From: Polaribacter sp. Z022
GTDB taxonomy: Bacteria; Bacteroidota; Bacteroidia; Flavobacteriales; Flavobacteriaceae
Assembly (NCBI RefSeq): GCF_023555495.1
Contig: NZ_JALCZO010000002.1
Span: forward strand, 62,001 to 126,000
Reading direction: 5' to 3'
Length of the DNA: 64,000 bases
Each line of letters opens with the position of its first letter. Position 1 is the first letter of the stretch. Positions 8,575 to 17,073 of the stretch are shown piece by piece. The notes under the pieces were generated by a model that saw only the letters and a program-made list of their open reading frames with translations, made no database searches and was not told where the DNA came from. A program made the translations under genes and the position numbers.

Positions 8575-9705
8575 TTGAAATTCGACTTAAAATTAACTGA
8601 CCCAAAGAGTCAGGCAAGAGCAGGAGTAATAACTACAGATCATGGAGAAATAGAAACTCCAATATTTATGCCTGTAGGAACTGTTGGTACTGTAAAAGGA
8701 GTACATCAAACAGAATTAAAAAACGAAATAAATCCAGATATAATTTTAGGTAACACCTATCATTTATACTTACGTCCAGGTTTAGATATTTTAGAAAAAG
8801 CAGGTGGTTTACACAAGTTTATGAATTGGGATAGAAATATCTTAACAGATTCTGGTGGTTACCAAGTGTACTCTCTTTCTGGAAGAAGAAAAATTAACGA
8901 AGAAGGTGTAAAATTTAAAAGTCATATAGATGGTTCTATGCACTTTTTTACGCCAGAAAACGTTATGGAAACACAACGTACAATAGGAGCAGATATTATA
9001 ATGGCTTTTGATGAATGTACACCTTACCCATGTGAATATAATTATGCAAAAAGATCCATGCATATGACACATAGATGGTTAGATAGATGTATAAATCATT
9101 TAGATAAATTGCCTTACAAATATGGTTTTGAGCAAACTTTTATGCCAATTGTACAAGGAAGTACTTATAAAGATTTGCGTAGACAATCTGCAGAATATAT
9201 AGCAAACTCAGGTCAAAAAGCAAATGCAATTGGAGGTCTTTCTGTTGGTGAGCCAGCAGAAGAAATGTATGCAATGACAGAAGTTGTAACAGAAATTTTG
9301 CCAGAAGATAAGCCACGTTATTTAATGGGAGTTGGTACACCAATTAACATTTTAGAAAACATTGCTTTAGGTATAGATATGTTTGATTGTGTAATGCCAA
9401 CAAGAAATGCTAGAAACGGAATGTTGTTTACCGCTCATGGTTCTATAAATATTAAAAACAAAAAGTGGGCAGAAGATTTTTCTCCAATAGATGAAATGGG
9501 AATAACTTGGGTAGATACAATGTACTCGAAAGCATATTTACGTCATCTTTTTGCTGCTAAAGAAATGTTAGGAAAGCAAATTGCATCTATACATAATTTA
9601 GGTTTTTATGTTTGGTTAACTAGAGAAGCAAGAAAACATATTTTAGCAGGAGATTTTAGAGAATGGAAAGATAAAATGGTAAAACAAATGGATAATCGTT
9701 TGTAA
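8575..9705 (+). CDS. tgt: Queuine/preQ1 tRNA-guanine transglycosylase
   Basis: Replaces guanine-34 with the preQ1 base in tRNAs for Asp, Asn, His and Tyr, a step in queuosine synthesis. 376 aa, normal length. Family motifs are FMPVGTVGTVKG, the nucleophile region DSGGYQVYSLS, the second catalytic Asp region FDCVMPTRNARNG and SIHNLGFY. Of the usual Zn-ligand cluster (CXCXXC...H) near the C-terminus only the final HN remains visible; around residues 305-335 the cysteines are absent (IKNKKWAEDFSPID), as seen in some Bacteroidota Tgt proteins. The start is TTG at 8575. It is followed closely by an LptF/G permease gene. Confidence 0.95.
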   Translation: MKFDLKLTDPKSQARAGVITTDHGEIETPIFMPVGTVGTVKGVHQTELKNEINPDIILGNTYHLYLRPGLDILEKAGGLHKFMNWDRNILTDSGGYQVYSLSGRRKINEEGVKFKSHIDGSMHFFTPENVMETQRTIGADIIMAFDECTPYPCEYNYAKRSMHMTHRWLDRCINHLDKLPYKYGFEQTFMPIVQGSTYKDLRRQSAEYIANSGQKANAIGGLSVGEPAEEMYAMTEVVTEILPEDKPRYLMGVGTPINILENIALGIDMFDCVMPTRNARNGMLFTAHGSINIKNKKWAEDFSPIDEMGITWVDTMYSKAYLRHLFAAKEMLGKQIASIHNLGFYVWLTREARKHILAGDFREWKDKMVKQMDNRL

Positions 9706-9726
9706 ATGTAAAATTCAGATACTCTT

Positions 9727-10818
9727 TTGAAAATTATTGATTGGTACATATTAAAACGATTTTTGGTAACATTCTTGTTTACCTTATTAATCTTAATACC
9801 TATTGCTATTGCAATAGATATATCTGAAAAAATTGATAATTTTTTAGAACATGCAAATTTAAGTACTTATCAAATTATTGAAGAGTATTATAAGAATTTT
9901 ATAATTTATTACACAAATACGTTTATGCCTTTGGCATTATTTATTGCTGTAATTTTATTTACTTCTAAATTATCTAATAACACAGAAATTATTGCAATTA
10001 CAAATGCTAAAGTTTCTTTTACACGTTTTTTATACCCTTATTTTATAGGTGCAACTTTAATAACTATTGTTTCTTTAGTAATGAATCATTTTGTGGTTCC
10101 TAGTAGTAGTAAAGAAAGAAAAAAGTTTGAGAGAGAGTATATTAATAGTGCAAGACAAAAAAACGAATTAAAACGGGTTACTGATTTTAGCTTGCAATTA
10201 TCAGACAGTACTTATATTTATATTAGGAGTTTTAATACAGAAACAAAATCTGGTTACGATTTTTCATCAGAAGTATATGATGGTATAAAACTTAAATCTA
10301 AATTAGTTTCAAGTAGAATAAAGTATAACGATAAGGATTCTACATTTACACTATCTAGTTGGAAAATGCGTAAACTGTACAAACAAAAAGATAGTATTTC
10401 TTCTGGTAGTAAATTAGATACAGTCTTCAGTTTTACTGCAAAAGATTTAATTTATAAATCTGCATTATCACAAGAAATGCCATCAGGAGAATTAAATGAG
10501 TTTATCGGAATTTCTAAAAAAAGAGGTGTAAAAAACTTAAACGCTTATTTAGTAGAATTTCATAAAAGAACAAGTTTACCAATTGCATCTTATATATTAA
10601 CAATTATTGCAGTAGCTTTAGCTTTTAGAAAAAGAAGAGGAGGTACAGGTGTAAATTTAGCTATAGGTATTGGAGTAATGTTTGTATATGTTTTTTTAAT
10701 GAAAATATCTGAAGTTTTAGGAGGTGTAGCTGGTGTAAACTCATTAGTTTATGTTTGGATGCCAAATTTTGTTTTTGGTGGTTTGGCCATTTATCTGTAC
10801 TTAAATGCAAGAAAGTAA
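9727..10818 (+). CDS. LptF/LptG family permease
   Basis: Inner-membrane permease subunit of the LPS transport ABC complex (LptB2FG), which extracts lipopolysaccharide and passes it to the periplasmic bridge. 363 aa: an N-terminal transmembrane pair (about residues 12-32 and 60-85), a third near 100-118, a periplasmic beta-jelly-roll domain (about 130-275) and three C-terminal helices beginning near 285. KIIDWYILKRFL at the N-terminus is typical. The TTG start at 9727 lies 21 bases after tgt. The distantly placed lptD at 24.7-27.4 kb would act at the other end of the same route. Whether this is LptF or LptG cannot be told. Confidence 0.9.
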   Translation: MKIIDWYILKRFLVTFLFTLLILIPIAIAIDISEKIDNFLEHANLSTYQIIEEYYKNFIIYYTNTFMPLALFIAVILFTSKLSNNTEIIAITNAKVSFTRFLYPYFIGATLITIVSLVMNHFVVPSSSKERKKFEREYINSARQKNELKRVTDFSLQLSDSTYIYIRSFNTETKSGYDFSSEVYDGIKLKSKLVSSRIKYNDKDSTFTLSSWKMRKLYKQKDSISSGSKLDTVFSFTAKDLIYKSALSQEMPSGELNEFIGISKKRGVKNLNAYLVEFHKRTSLPIASYILTIIAVALAFRKRRGGTGVNLAIGIGVMFVYVFLMKISEVLGGVAGVNSLVYVWMPNFVFGGLAIYLYLNARK

Positions 10819-11719
10819 ATTAAAAAATTACCTACTATTACATTTAATAGTTTTTATTTGGGGGTTTACAGCAATTTTAGGGGCATTAATTAGTTTAGAT
10901 GCAATACCATTAGTTTGGTACAGAATGTCTCTTGCAGTAGTATTTATTTTACTCTATTTTTTATTCAAAAAAAAATCTTTTAAAGTAGATGTAAAAGGTG
11001 TTTTTAAGTTTTTAGTTACAGGTGTTATAATTGCTTTACATTGGATTTTTTTCTTCAAAGCAATTAAAGTTTCTAATGTTTCTGTTGCTTTAGTTACAAT
11101 GAGTACTGGTGCTTTTTTTGTGTCTTTAATAGAACCTATTTTCTTTAAACGAAGAATAAAAACGTTAGAAATTGTCTTAGGATTAATAGTAATCTTAGGT
11201 CTTTACATTATATTTAATTTTGAAAGTCAGTATAAATTAGGAATTATATATGCTTTAATTTCTTCTTTTTTAAGTGCTCTTTTTTCTGTTTTTAATGGCC
11301 TTTTTATTAAAAGATATGAAGCAGATACAATTTCACTTTATCAATTGTTATTTGGAGTACTCTTTATTACAATTTACCTTTTGATTAATAACGGATTTTC
11401 AACTTCATTTTTTGAAGTTCAAAAATCAGATTGGTTATATCTTATCATTTTAAGTAGTATATGTACAGCTTATGCATTTATTGCTTCTGTAAAAGTTATG
11501 AAATATTTATCTCCTTATACAGTGATGCTAACCATAAATTTAGAACCAATTTATGCTATTATTTTAGCTATTTTTATATTTGGAGATAAAGAAAAAATGA
11601 ATCCAGCCTTTTATTTAGGAGCATTTATAGTATTATTTGTAGTTCTATTAAATGGGGTAATTAAGAATAGAACTGTAATAAGAAATAAAATTAAAGAAAA
11701 GACTGTTAGAAAAAAGTAA
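10805..11719 (+). CDS. DMT-superfamily (EamA) transporter
   Basis: 304-aa integral membrane protein with ten hydrophobic helices in two EamA repeats (residues about 8-137 and 146-287). The first repeat starts LHLIVFIWGFTAILGALI and the second contains AYAFIASVKVMKYLSPYTVML and NLEPIYAIILA, the standard signatures of drug/metabolite exporters. It overlaps the end of the LptF/G gene by 14 bases, so it belongs to the same transcript. The substrate is unknown; members export amino acids, nucleosides or small metabolites. Confidence 0.88.
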   Translation: MQESKLKNYLLLHLIVFIWGFTAILGALISLDAIPLVWYRMSLAVVFILLYFLFKKKSFKVDVKGVFKFLVTGVIIALHWIFFFKAIKVSNVSVALVTMSTGAFFVSLIEPIFFKRRIKTLEIVLGLIVILGLYIIFNFESQYKLGIIYALISSFLSALFSVFNGLFIKRYEADTISLYQLLFGVLFITIYLLINNGFSTSFFEVQKSDWLYLIILSSICTAYAFIASVKVMKYLSPYTVMLTINLEPIYAIILAIFIFGDKEKMNPAFYLGAFIVLFVVLLNGVIKNRTVIRNKIKEKTVRKK

Positions 11720-11750
11720 AAACTTTTTTAAAAAACTATTAATTTTATAG

Positions 11751-11758
11751 TATGTTTG
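11751..11758 (+). promoter_or_regulatory. -7 promoter box for accA
   Basis: TATGTTTG (TAnnTTTG), about 34 bases before the accA ATG. Confidence 0.5.
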
Positions 11759-11792
11759 TCTAACCAAACAACTAAAATCAAATAACTAGATT

Positions 11793-12746
11793 ATGGAATA
11801 TTTAGATTTTGAAATGCCAATTAAAGAGCTTTTAGATCAACTTGATAAGTGTCAGATTATTGGTAAAGAAAGCGATGTAGATGTAAGTGCTACTTGTAAA
11901 AAAATTGAAAAAAAGCTAGATAAAGCAAGAAAAGATATTTATAAGAACTTAACGCCTTGGCAAAGAGTTCAATTATCTAGACACCCAAATAGGCCTTATA
12001 CTTTAGATTATATCAATGCCATTTGTGGAAACACTTTTATGGAACTTCATGGAGACAGAAGCGTAAAAGATGATAAAGCTATGATAGGTGGTTTAGGTAA
12101 AATTGGTGATCAATCTTTTATGTTCATTGGTCAACAAAAAGGGTATAATACTAAAACACGTCAGTATAGAAATTTTGGTATGGCTAATCCAGAAGGATAT
12201 AGAAAAGCCTTACGTTTAATGAAAATGGCAGAAAAATTTGGAATTCCTGTAGTAACTTTATTAGATACTCCAGGTGCTTACCCAGGTTTAGAAGCTGAAG
12301 AACGTGGACAAGGAGAAGCAATTGCTAGAAACATTTTAGAGATGACTCGTTTAAAAACACCAATCATAACTGTTGTTATTGGTGAAGGAGCTTCTGGTGG
12401 AGCTTTAGGGATTGGAGTAGGGGATAGAGTATATATGATGGAAAATACTTGGTATACAGTAATTTCTCCAGAATCTTGTTCTTCTATTTTATGGAGAAGT
12501 TGGGAGTTTAAAGAACAAGCTGCTTCTGCTTTAAAATTAACAGGTAATGATATGAAGAAGTTAAAATTAATTGACGGAATTATACAAGAGCCTGTAGGTG
12601 GAGCACATTCTAATAGAGAAGAAGCATTTAAAGCTGTACAAGATCAAATAGTTGCTGCTTTTGATGAGTTAAAAGACTTAAATGAAATAGACTTAGTATC
12701 TAAAAGAATGGATAAATATGCAGATATGGGAGTTTATAAAGAGTAA
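11793..12746 (+). CDS. accA: Acetyl-CoA carboxylase carboxyltransferase subunit alpha
   Basis: Alpha half of the carboxyltransferase that moves CO2 from biotin to acetyl-CoA, the first step of fatty acid synthesis; its partners AccB, AccC and AccD are not in this window. 317 aa, the usual length. The N-terminal helical part ([14 protein letters not shown]) is followed by the crotonase-fold core with [18 protein letters not shown], the oxyanion-hole glycines in [15 protein letters not shown], and [10 protein letters not shown]. The ATG at 11793 has its own -7 box. A perfect bidirectional terminator closes the gene. Confidence 0.97.
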   Translation: MEYLDFEMPIKELLDQLDKCQIIGKESDVDVSATCKKIEKKLDKARKDIYKNLTPWQRVQLSRHPNRPYTLDYINAICGNTFMELHGDRSVKDDKAMIGGLGKIGDQSFMFIGQQKGYNTKTRQYRNFGMANPEGYRKALRLMKMAEKFGIPVVTLLDTPGAYPGLEAEERGQGEAIARNILEMTRLKTPIITVVIGEGASGGALGIGVGDRVYMMENTWYTVISPESCSSILWRSWEFKEQAASALKLTGNDMKKLKLIDGIIQEPVGGAHSNREEAFKAVQDQIVAAFDELKDLNEIDLVSKRMDKYADMGVYKE

Positions 12747-12767
12747 TATTTGTAAACTTAATATTAT

Positions 12768-12805
12768 AAAAAAAGCGAAATCTAAATTTAGATTTCGCTT
12801 TTTTT
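12768..12805. terminator. Bidirectional terminator between accA and the TlpA-like gene
   Basis: Perfect 26-base palindrome (12774-12799) flanked by seven As on the left and seven Ts on the right, placed between two convergent genes. It can stop transcription from both sides. Confidence 0.85.
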
Positions 12806-12823
12806 ATGAGTTGAATTTAATTC

Positions 12824-13849
12824 TTATAATAAAGAATTTAATAAAGTTTTTAATCTTGGGTCAGAAGGTCTTGGTGCATTTGCATCTACAATATTTCCAT
12901 TAGGATCAATTAAAATAAATCTTGGTATACCTGCAATTTGATATGCTTGTTGAAAGCTAAAATCTTGTCCAGACCATAATTGTACTCCAGTCATTTGTTT
13001 TTCTTTAACAAAATCTCTCCATTTTTTTTCTGCAGCTTCCCAAGAACCACCACTTCTTCTAGATTCGTCTGTAGAAATACTAACAAATTCAATGTTTTTA
13101 TTATGGAATTCTTTTTCAATACTTTTTAAAGAAGGAATTTCTCTAATACATGGTCCACACCAAGTTGCCCAAACATCTATATAAACATATTTTCCTTTAA
13201 AAGAATCTAAAGATTTTTTACCTCCTTTAATATCAACATATCCTTCAAACTTAGGAGAAGGTTTACCTTTTCCCATTAATTGATTGTTTTCATAAGTTTT
13301 ATGAAAATAAGAAAACATTTGTTTGTTTTGGTTTTTAGCCATATCTACTAAAGAACTGTCTAAGTCTTTGTAAGAAAATAAAATACTGTCATATTCCTTT
13401 TTTAGTGTACTCATTTTAGCTTCAAAAGCATTTTTTTCTAAAGCAAGAATTGTTGCAGGGTTTCCTAAACTTTTACTTTTATTTAACTGAGCAATAATAA
13501 ATTTAGAATTAGAAGCACCTTTTCCAGAATATTCAAAACTAGTCATAAAGTTATCAGCATCACCAGTTATAGTAATGTCAAAACCGTTTTTTAAATAAAG
13601 AGGAGTTCTTTTAGTATTACTTGTTTGAAAAGTATAGATATCTACCTTTTCTACTTTTAAAGAATCTTTAAATGAACCATCTTTATTAATTGCAATGGTT
13701 TTTAAAACTCCTTTTCTACCAGTTATAGATATTATAGAATCTTTATTGTTTTCTAATTTACCAGATAAAGAAATATAATCTTTAGAATGTTCGTTAGAAC
13801 AAGAGGCAATTAATAGAATTGTAAATAGTGCTAGACTAATTTTTTTCAT
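12824..13849 (-). CDS. TlpA-like thiol-disulfide oxidoreductase lipoprotein with DUF4369
   Basis: 341-aa lipoprotein (signal ending LLIASC-SNEH). Residues about 25-120 match the DUF4369 domain common before Bacteroidota thioredoxins (KDYISLSGKLEN, FDITITGDADNF). The C-terminal 150 residues are an AhpC/TSA-TlpA thioredoxin fold with the redox site WATWCGPCIREIP and the cis-Pro in AGIPRFILIDPNG. It probably reduces disulfides in envelope proteins, for example in cytochrome c maturation, but the partner is unknown. The gene has its own -7 box at 13875-13882 and no operon partner. Confidence 0.88.
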   Translation of the reverse strand: MKKISLALFTILLIASCSNEHSKDYISLSGKLENNKDSIISITGRKGVLKTIAINKDGSFKDSLKVEKVDIYTFQTSNTKRTPLYLKNGFDITITGDADNFMTSFEYSGKGASNSKFIIAQLNKSKSLGNPATILALEKNAFEAKMSTLKKEYDSILFSYKDLDSSLVDMAKNQNKQMFSYFHKTYENNQLMGKGKPSPKFEGYVDIKGGKKSLDSFKGKYVYIDVWATWCGPCIREIPSLKSIEKEFHNKNIEFVSISTDESRRSGGSWEAAEKKWRDFVKEKQMTGVQLWSGQDFSFQQAYQIAGIPRFILIDPNGNIVDANAPRPSDPRLKTLLNSLL

Positions 13850-13874
13850 TTTTATTTTCTTAAAATTTCGAAAA

Positions 13875-13882
13875 CAAATATA
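13875..13882 (-). promoter_or_regulatory. -7 promoter box for the TlpA-like gene
   Basis: The minus strand reads TATATTTG (TAnnTTTG), 26 bases before the ATG at 13849. Confidence 0.5.
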
Positions 13883-14032
13883 AGATTTATACCTAAATAA
13901 AAATAGTTAAATTATTACAATACAATTTAACGTTTATTAGTTATAGAAGATCAAAAAAAGTTTTTTACAAGTATTTTTTTTAATACAAGAACTACTGATT
14001 TTGTAATTCAAATTTAAAAAGTAAGTAAATAT

Positions 14033-15889
14033 TTATTTTCTGTTTAAAAAGTCTTGAAATGCATTTTGAGAAATAGCTTTTCCTAAAGAATCTAATTTAG
14101 AGGTTTGTTTTCCTTCAATTAAAATTGGTTTTTTACTTACATAATCATATAAAAAAAATCCGTTTTTAGTAATGGTACCAAACCCTTTATTGAATAGATA
14201 ATGTGCATATTGATTGTCTGATGTATTAAAAATGTTTTTACTAAAAACAAAATCTTTATTCTCACCACCTAATAAATCTAATAATGTGTAAGAAAAATCT
14301 ACTTGACTAGAAAAATTATTAATTTTTAAACCTGGTTTTTGTATTGCACCACCTAACCATAACATAGGGATTTTGAATCTTTTTGAATTATTATAAGGGC
14401 CCTCATGTTTAGGTGAGCTATGTCCATGATCTGCCATAATAACAATTATAGTGTTTTTATACCAAGATTGTTTTTTTGCAAAATCAATAAATTTACCAAT
14501 AGACTTATCTGTATAGTAATGTGAACTTCTAAATTTATTGTCTTCAGAATCCTTTCCAAATTTGTATTCATCTGGAAATTGATATGGCTCATGACTGCTT
14601 AATGTTAATGCTATTTTAAAAAATGGTTCTTGTTGATTGTTTTGTAAATCTTTAGCAAAACGTTCTAAGAAAATATGATCATGTGCCCCCCATTTAGAGT
14701 TCCAATCATCTTTGTCAAATTCACTACCATCAATAAAGTTATTTATACCAGCATTTCGTAAATAGGTATTCATATTCCCAAAATTTAAATCACCACCATA
14801 ATAAAATGAAGTATTATAACCCAAATTAATCATTTTTTGAGGTAACATTGGTAAGCTCCTAGTTTTGTTAGGCATTCTCATGATTCTTTTTATAGGAGGA
14901 GGATAATAACCACTCAATATAGCAGGTAAGCCTTTATCAGTTCTATCTCCATTTGCATAAAAATTTGTAAATAAGATACTTTCTTTCGAAAGTTTATTAA
15001 TGTTTGGTGTAACTAAAGGTTCTCCTCCTAATGAACCTACAACTTTTGCAGTTAAACCTTCCCAAATTATAAGAATAACATTAGGTTTTTTAATGTTTAA
15101 AATACTGTCTGTATTTGCTTCTAAAAGTTTGTCTTTAGTTTTATTTATGATGTTATTAGCAGTTTCGGTATCAAAATATTTATAAGGGTTTTTACCATCT
15201 GTTTTGTGAGTTAATGTGTTGAAAAAATTCCAAATAAAATTTATAGATGCATGGTTAGCATACATTTTATTAGAAAAATACACATTACTTTGATTAACAG
15301 GTATTGTTTGGAAACCTCCTCTTATAGGTATAATTAAACTTGCTGCTATTATTAAAAAAACAGGTGCTTGTAACCAAAAACTAGTAGAAATATTTTCAAT
15401 TTTATTGTTGATTACTCTTTTAAATAATTTGATAATAATAAATGTAATTAAAAGCCAAAAAAGAATTCCAGAAATTAGTTGAAAGCTAGAAACAGAAGCT
15501 ATCATTAATTCTGGTGTGTTTAAATAGGGTAGTATACTTGTGTCTAAACGTACTCCCCAAGATTGATATAAGCCAGCATCAATTAATAATAATAAATTTA
15601 TAAAAATGATTAATAAATAAGAATACCATTTTATAAATGTTCCAATTTTTTTAGCATTAACAAAAACAGATCCAATAATTAATAAAAAAGGAATAAAAGC
15701 TAAATATGCTGCAAATGCTAAATCTAACTGAAGTCCGTATAAAAATGTTTTTAAAGTTGTTAAAAAGCTTAATTCTTTGGTTTCACTGTAATTAAAAAGT
15801 AGAAAAAATAAACGAGCAAATACAAAATAAGCAATCCATAAAAAGAAATAGCTTAGGTTAAATAAAAGTCTGTTTTTAAAAGTCTTCAT
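14033..15889 (-). CDS. LTA synthase/phosphoethanolamine transferase-like sulfatase-fold membrane protein
   Basis: 618 aa with five N-terminal transmembrane helices (residues about 8-185) and a large periplasmic alkaline-phosphatase/sulfatase fold. The metal and nucleophile motifs are IIWEGLT (first Glu), GDRTDKGLPAILSG with the likely nucleophile Thr, WGAHDHIF, and MADHGHSSP. These are the marks of LtaS-like phosphoglycerol transferases and related enzymes. Gram-negative Bacteroidota have no lipoteichoic acid, so a role in decorating a periplasmic glycan or lipid is inferred. It follows tsaD by 4 bases and is almost certainly co-transcribed with it. Confidence 0.85.
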   Translation of the reverse strand: MKTFKNRLLFNLSYFFLWIAYFVFARLFFLLFNYSETKELSFLTTLKTFLYGLQLDLAFAAYLAFIPFLLIIGSVFVNAKKIGTFIKWYSYLLIIFINLLLLIDAGLYQSWGVRLDTSILPYLNTPELMIASVSSFQLISGILFWLLITFIIIKLFKRVINNKIENISTSFWLQAPVFLIIAASLIIPIRGGFQTIPVNQSNVYFSNKMYANHASINFIWNFFNTLTHKTDGKNPYKYFDTETANNIINKTKDKLLEANTDSILNIKKPNVILIIWEGLTAKVVGSLGGEPLVTPNINKLSKESILFTNFYANGDRTDKGLPAILSGYYPPPIKRIMRMPNKTRSLPMLPQKMINLGYNTSFYYGGDLNFGNMNTYLRNAGINNFIDGSEFDKDDWNSKWGAHDHIFLERFAKDLQNNQQEPFFKIALTLSSHEPYQFPDEYKFGKDSEDNKFRSSHYYTDKSIGKFIDFAKKQSWYKNTIIVIMADHGHSSPKHEGPYNNSKRFKIPMLWLGGAIQKPGLKINNFSSQVDFSYTLLDLLGGENKDFVFSKNIFNTSDNQYAHYLFNKGFGTITKNGFFLYDYVSKKPILIEGKQTSKLDSLGKAISQNAFQDFLNRK

Positions 15890-15893
15890 AGAG

Positions 15894-16919
15894 TTATTCT
15901 GTAACTTTTAAACGTGCTTTAGCAGTAATTGAAACATCAGAGTAATTGTTGTTTAAAAATTTTAGATACCCAGTAATTGCAATCATTGCAGCATTGTCTG
16001 TAGTGTATTCAAATTTAGGGATATACGTTGTCCATCCAAAATGTTTCTCGGCTAATTTTAAACGTTCTCTAATTTCTGAATTTGCAGAAACACCACCAGC
16101 TATTGCAATATGCTTAATACCAGTTTGTTTTACAGCATTTTTTAATTTATTCATTAAAATTTCTACAATGGTATATTGTATTGAAGCACAAATATCATTT
16201 AAATTCTCTTCAATAAAATTAGGGTTTAATTTCACTTGTTTTTGAACAAAATATAAAATACCAGTTTTTAAACCACTAAAGCTAAAATCTAAATCGCCAA
16301 CTTTTGGTTTTGTAAACGGAAAAGCTTTTGGGTTTCCTAATTTGGCATATTTGTCTATTAAAGGTCCTCCAGGGTAAGGTAAACCTAATATTTTAGCAGA
16401 TTTATCAAAAGCTTCACCAACTGCATCATCTATAGTTTCACCTAAAATTTCCATTTCAAAATGATTGGTAACTTTTACAATTTGAGTATGACCACCACTT
16501 ATTGTTAAACATATAAATGGGAAAGGTGGTATTTTGCTATTTTCTTCCTCAATAAAATGCGATAAAATATGTGCTTGCATGTGGTTTACATCAATCAAAG
16601 GTATTTGTAAACCCAAAGCCAAAGATTTAGCAAATGAAGTACCCACTAATAAAGAACCCATTAAACCTGGACCTCTTGTAAAAGCAATAGCAGTTAAATC
16701 TTTTTTAGAAATTTTAGCTTGCTCTAAAGCTTGTTGCACAACAGGAACTATGTTTTGTTGATGTGCTCTTGAAGCTAATTCTGGAACAACACCTCCATAT
16801 TTAGAATGTATTTCTTGATTTGCCACAACATTACTCAAAACTTTTGCGTTACAAATTACAGAAGCACTTGTATCATCACAAGAAGATTCTATTCCTAAAA
16901 TATAAACTGGTTTTTCCAT
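15894..16919 (-). CDS. tsaD: tRNA N6-adenosine threonylcarbamoyltransferase
   Basis: Transfers the threonylcarbamoyl group to A37 of ANN-decoding tRNAs (t6A), together with TsaB and TsaE. 341 aa with all ASKHA/Kae1 marks: ILGIESSCDDTSASV at the N-terminus, the metal-binding MQAHILSH, ISGGHTQ, VGEAFDKSAK, and AIAGGVSANSEIRERL. The ATG at 16919 is supported by a -7 box 20 bases upstream. It is divergent from the TamB-like gene, an arrangement I recall as common in Flavobacteriaceae. Confidence 0.97.
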   Translation of the reverse strand: MEKPVYILGIESSCDDTSASVICNAKVLSNVVANQEIHSKYGGVVPELASRAHQQNIVPVVQQALEQAKISKKDLTAIAFTRGPGLMGSLLVGTSFAKSLALGLQIPLIDVNHMQAHILSHFIEEENSKIPPFPFICLTISGGHTQIVKVTNHFEMEILGETIDDAVGEAFDKSAKILGLPYPGGPLIDKYAKLGNPKAFPFTKPKVGDLDFSFSGLKTGILYFVQKQVKLNPNFIEENLNDICASIQYTIVEILMNKLKNAVKQTGIKHIAIAGGVSANSEIRERLKLAEKHFGWTTYIPKFEYTTDNAAMIAITGYLKFLNNNYSDVSITAKARLKVTE

Positions 16920-16938
16920 TAAAAATGATAATTTAGGA

Positions 16939-16946
16939 CAAAATTA
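16939..16946 (-). promoter_or_regulatory. -7 promoter box for tsaD
   Basis: The minus strand reads TAATTTTG (TAnnTTTG), about 20 bases before the tsaD ATG. Confidence 0.5.
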
Positions 16947-17031
16947 AGGATAATTTTATGTTGTCTTCCTTTTTTAAGAATAGAAATTTAATTCTTTGTT
17001 AAATTTGCACGTTCTTTGTAATAATTGGTAA

Positions 17032-17039
17032 TATTTTTG
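17032..17039 (+). promoter_or_regulatory. -7 promoter box for the TamB-like gene
   Basis: TATTTTTG (TAnnTTTG). It predicts a transcript start near 17046, some 28 bases before the ATA at 17074 proposed as the start codon. Confidence 0.45.
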
Positions 17040-17073
17040 ATTTTTATATATCATATTGTTACATTTATTTTAA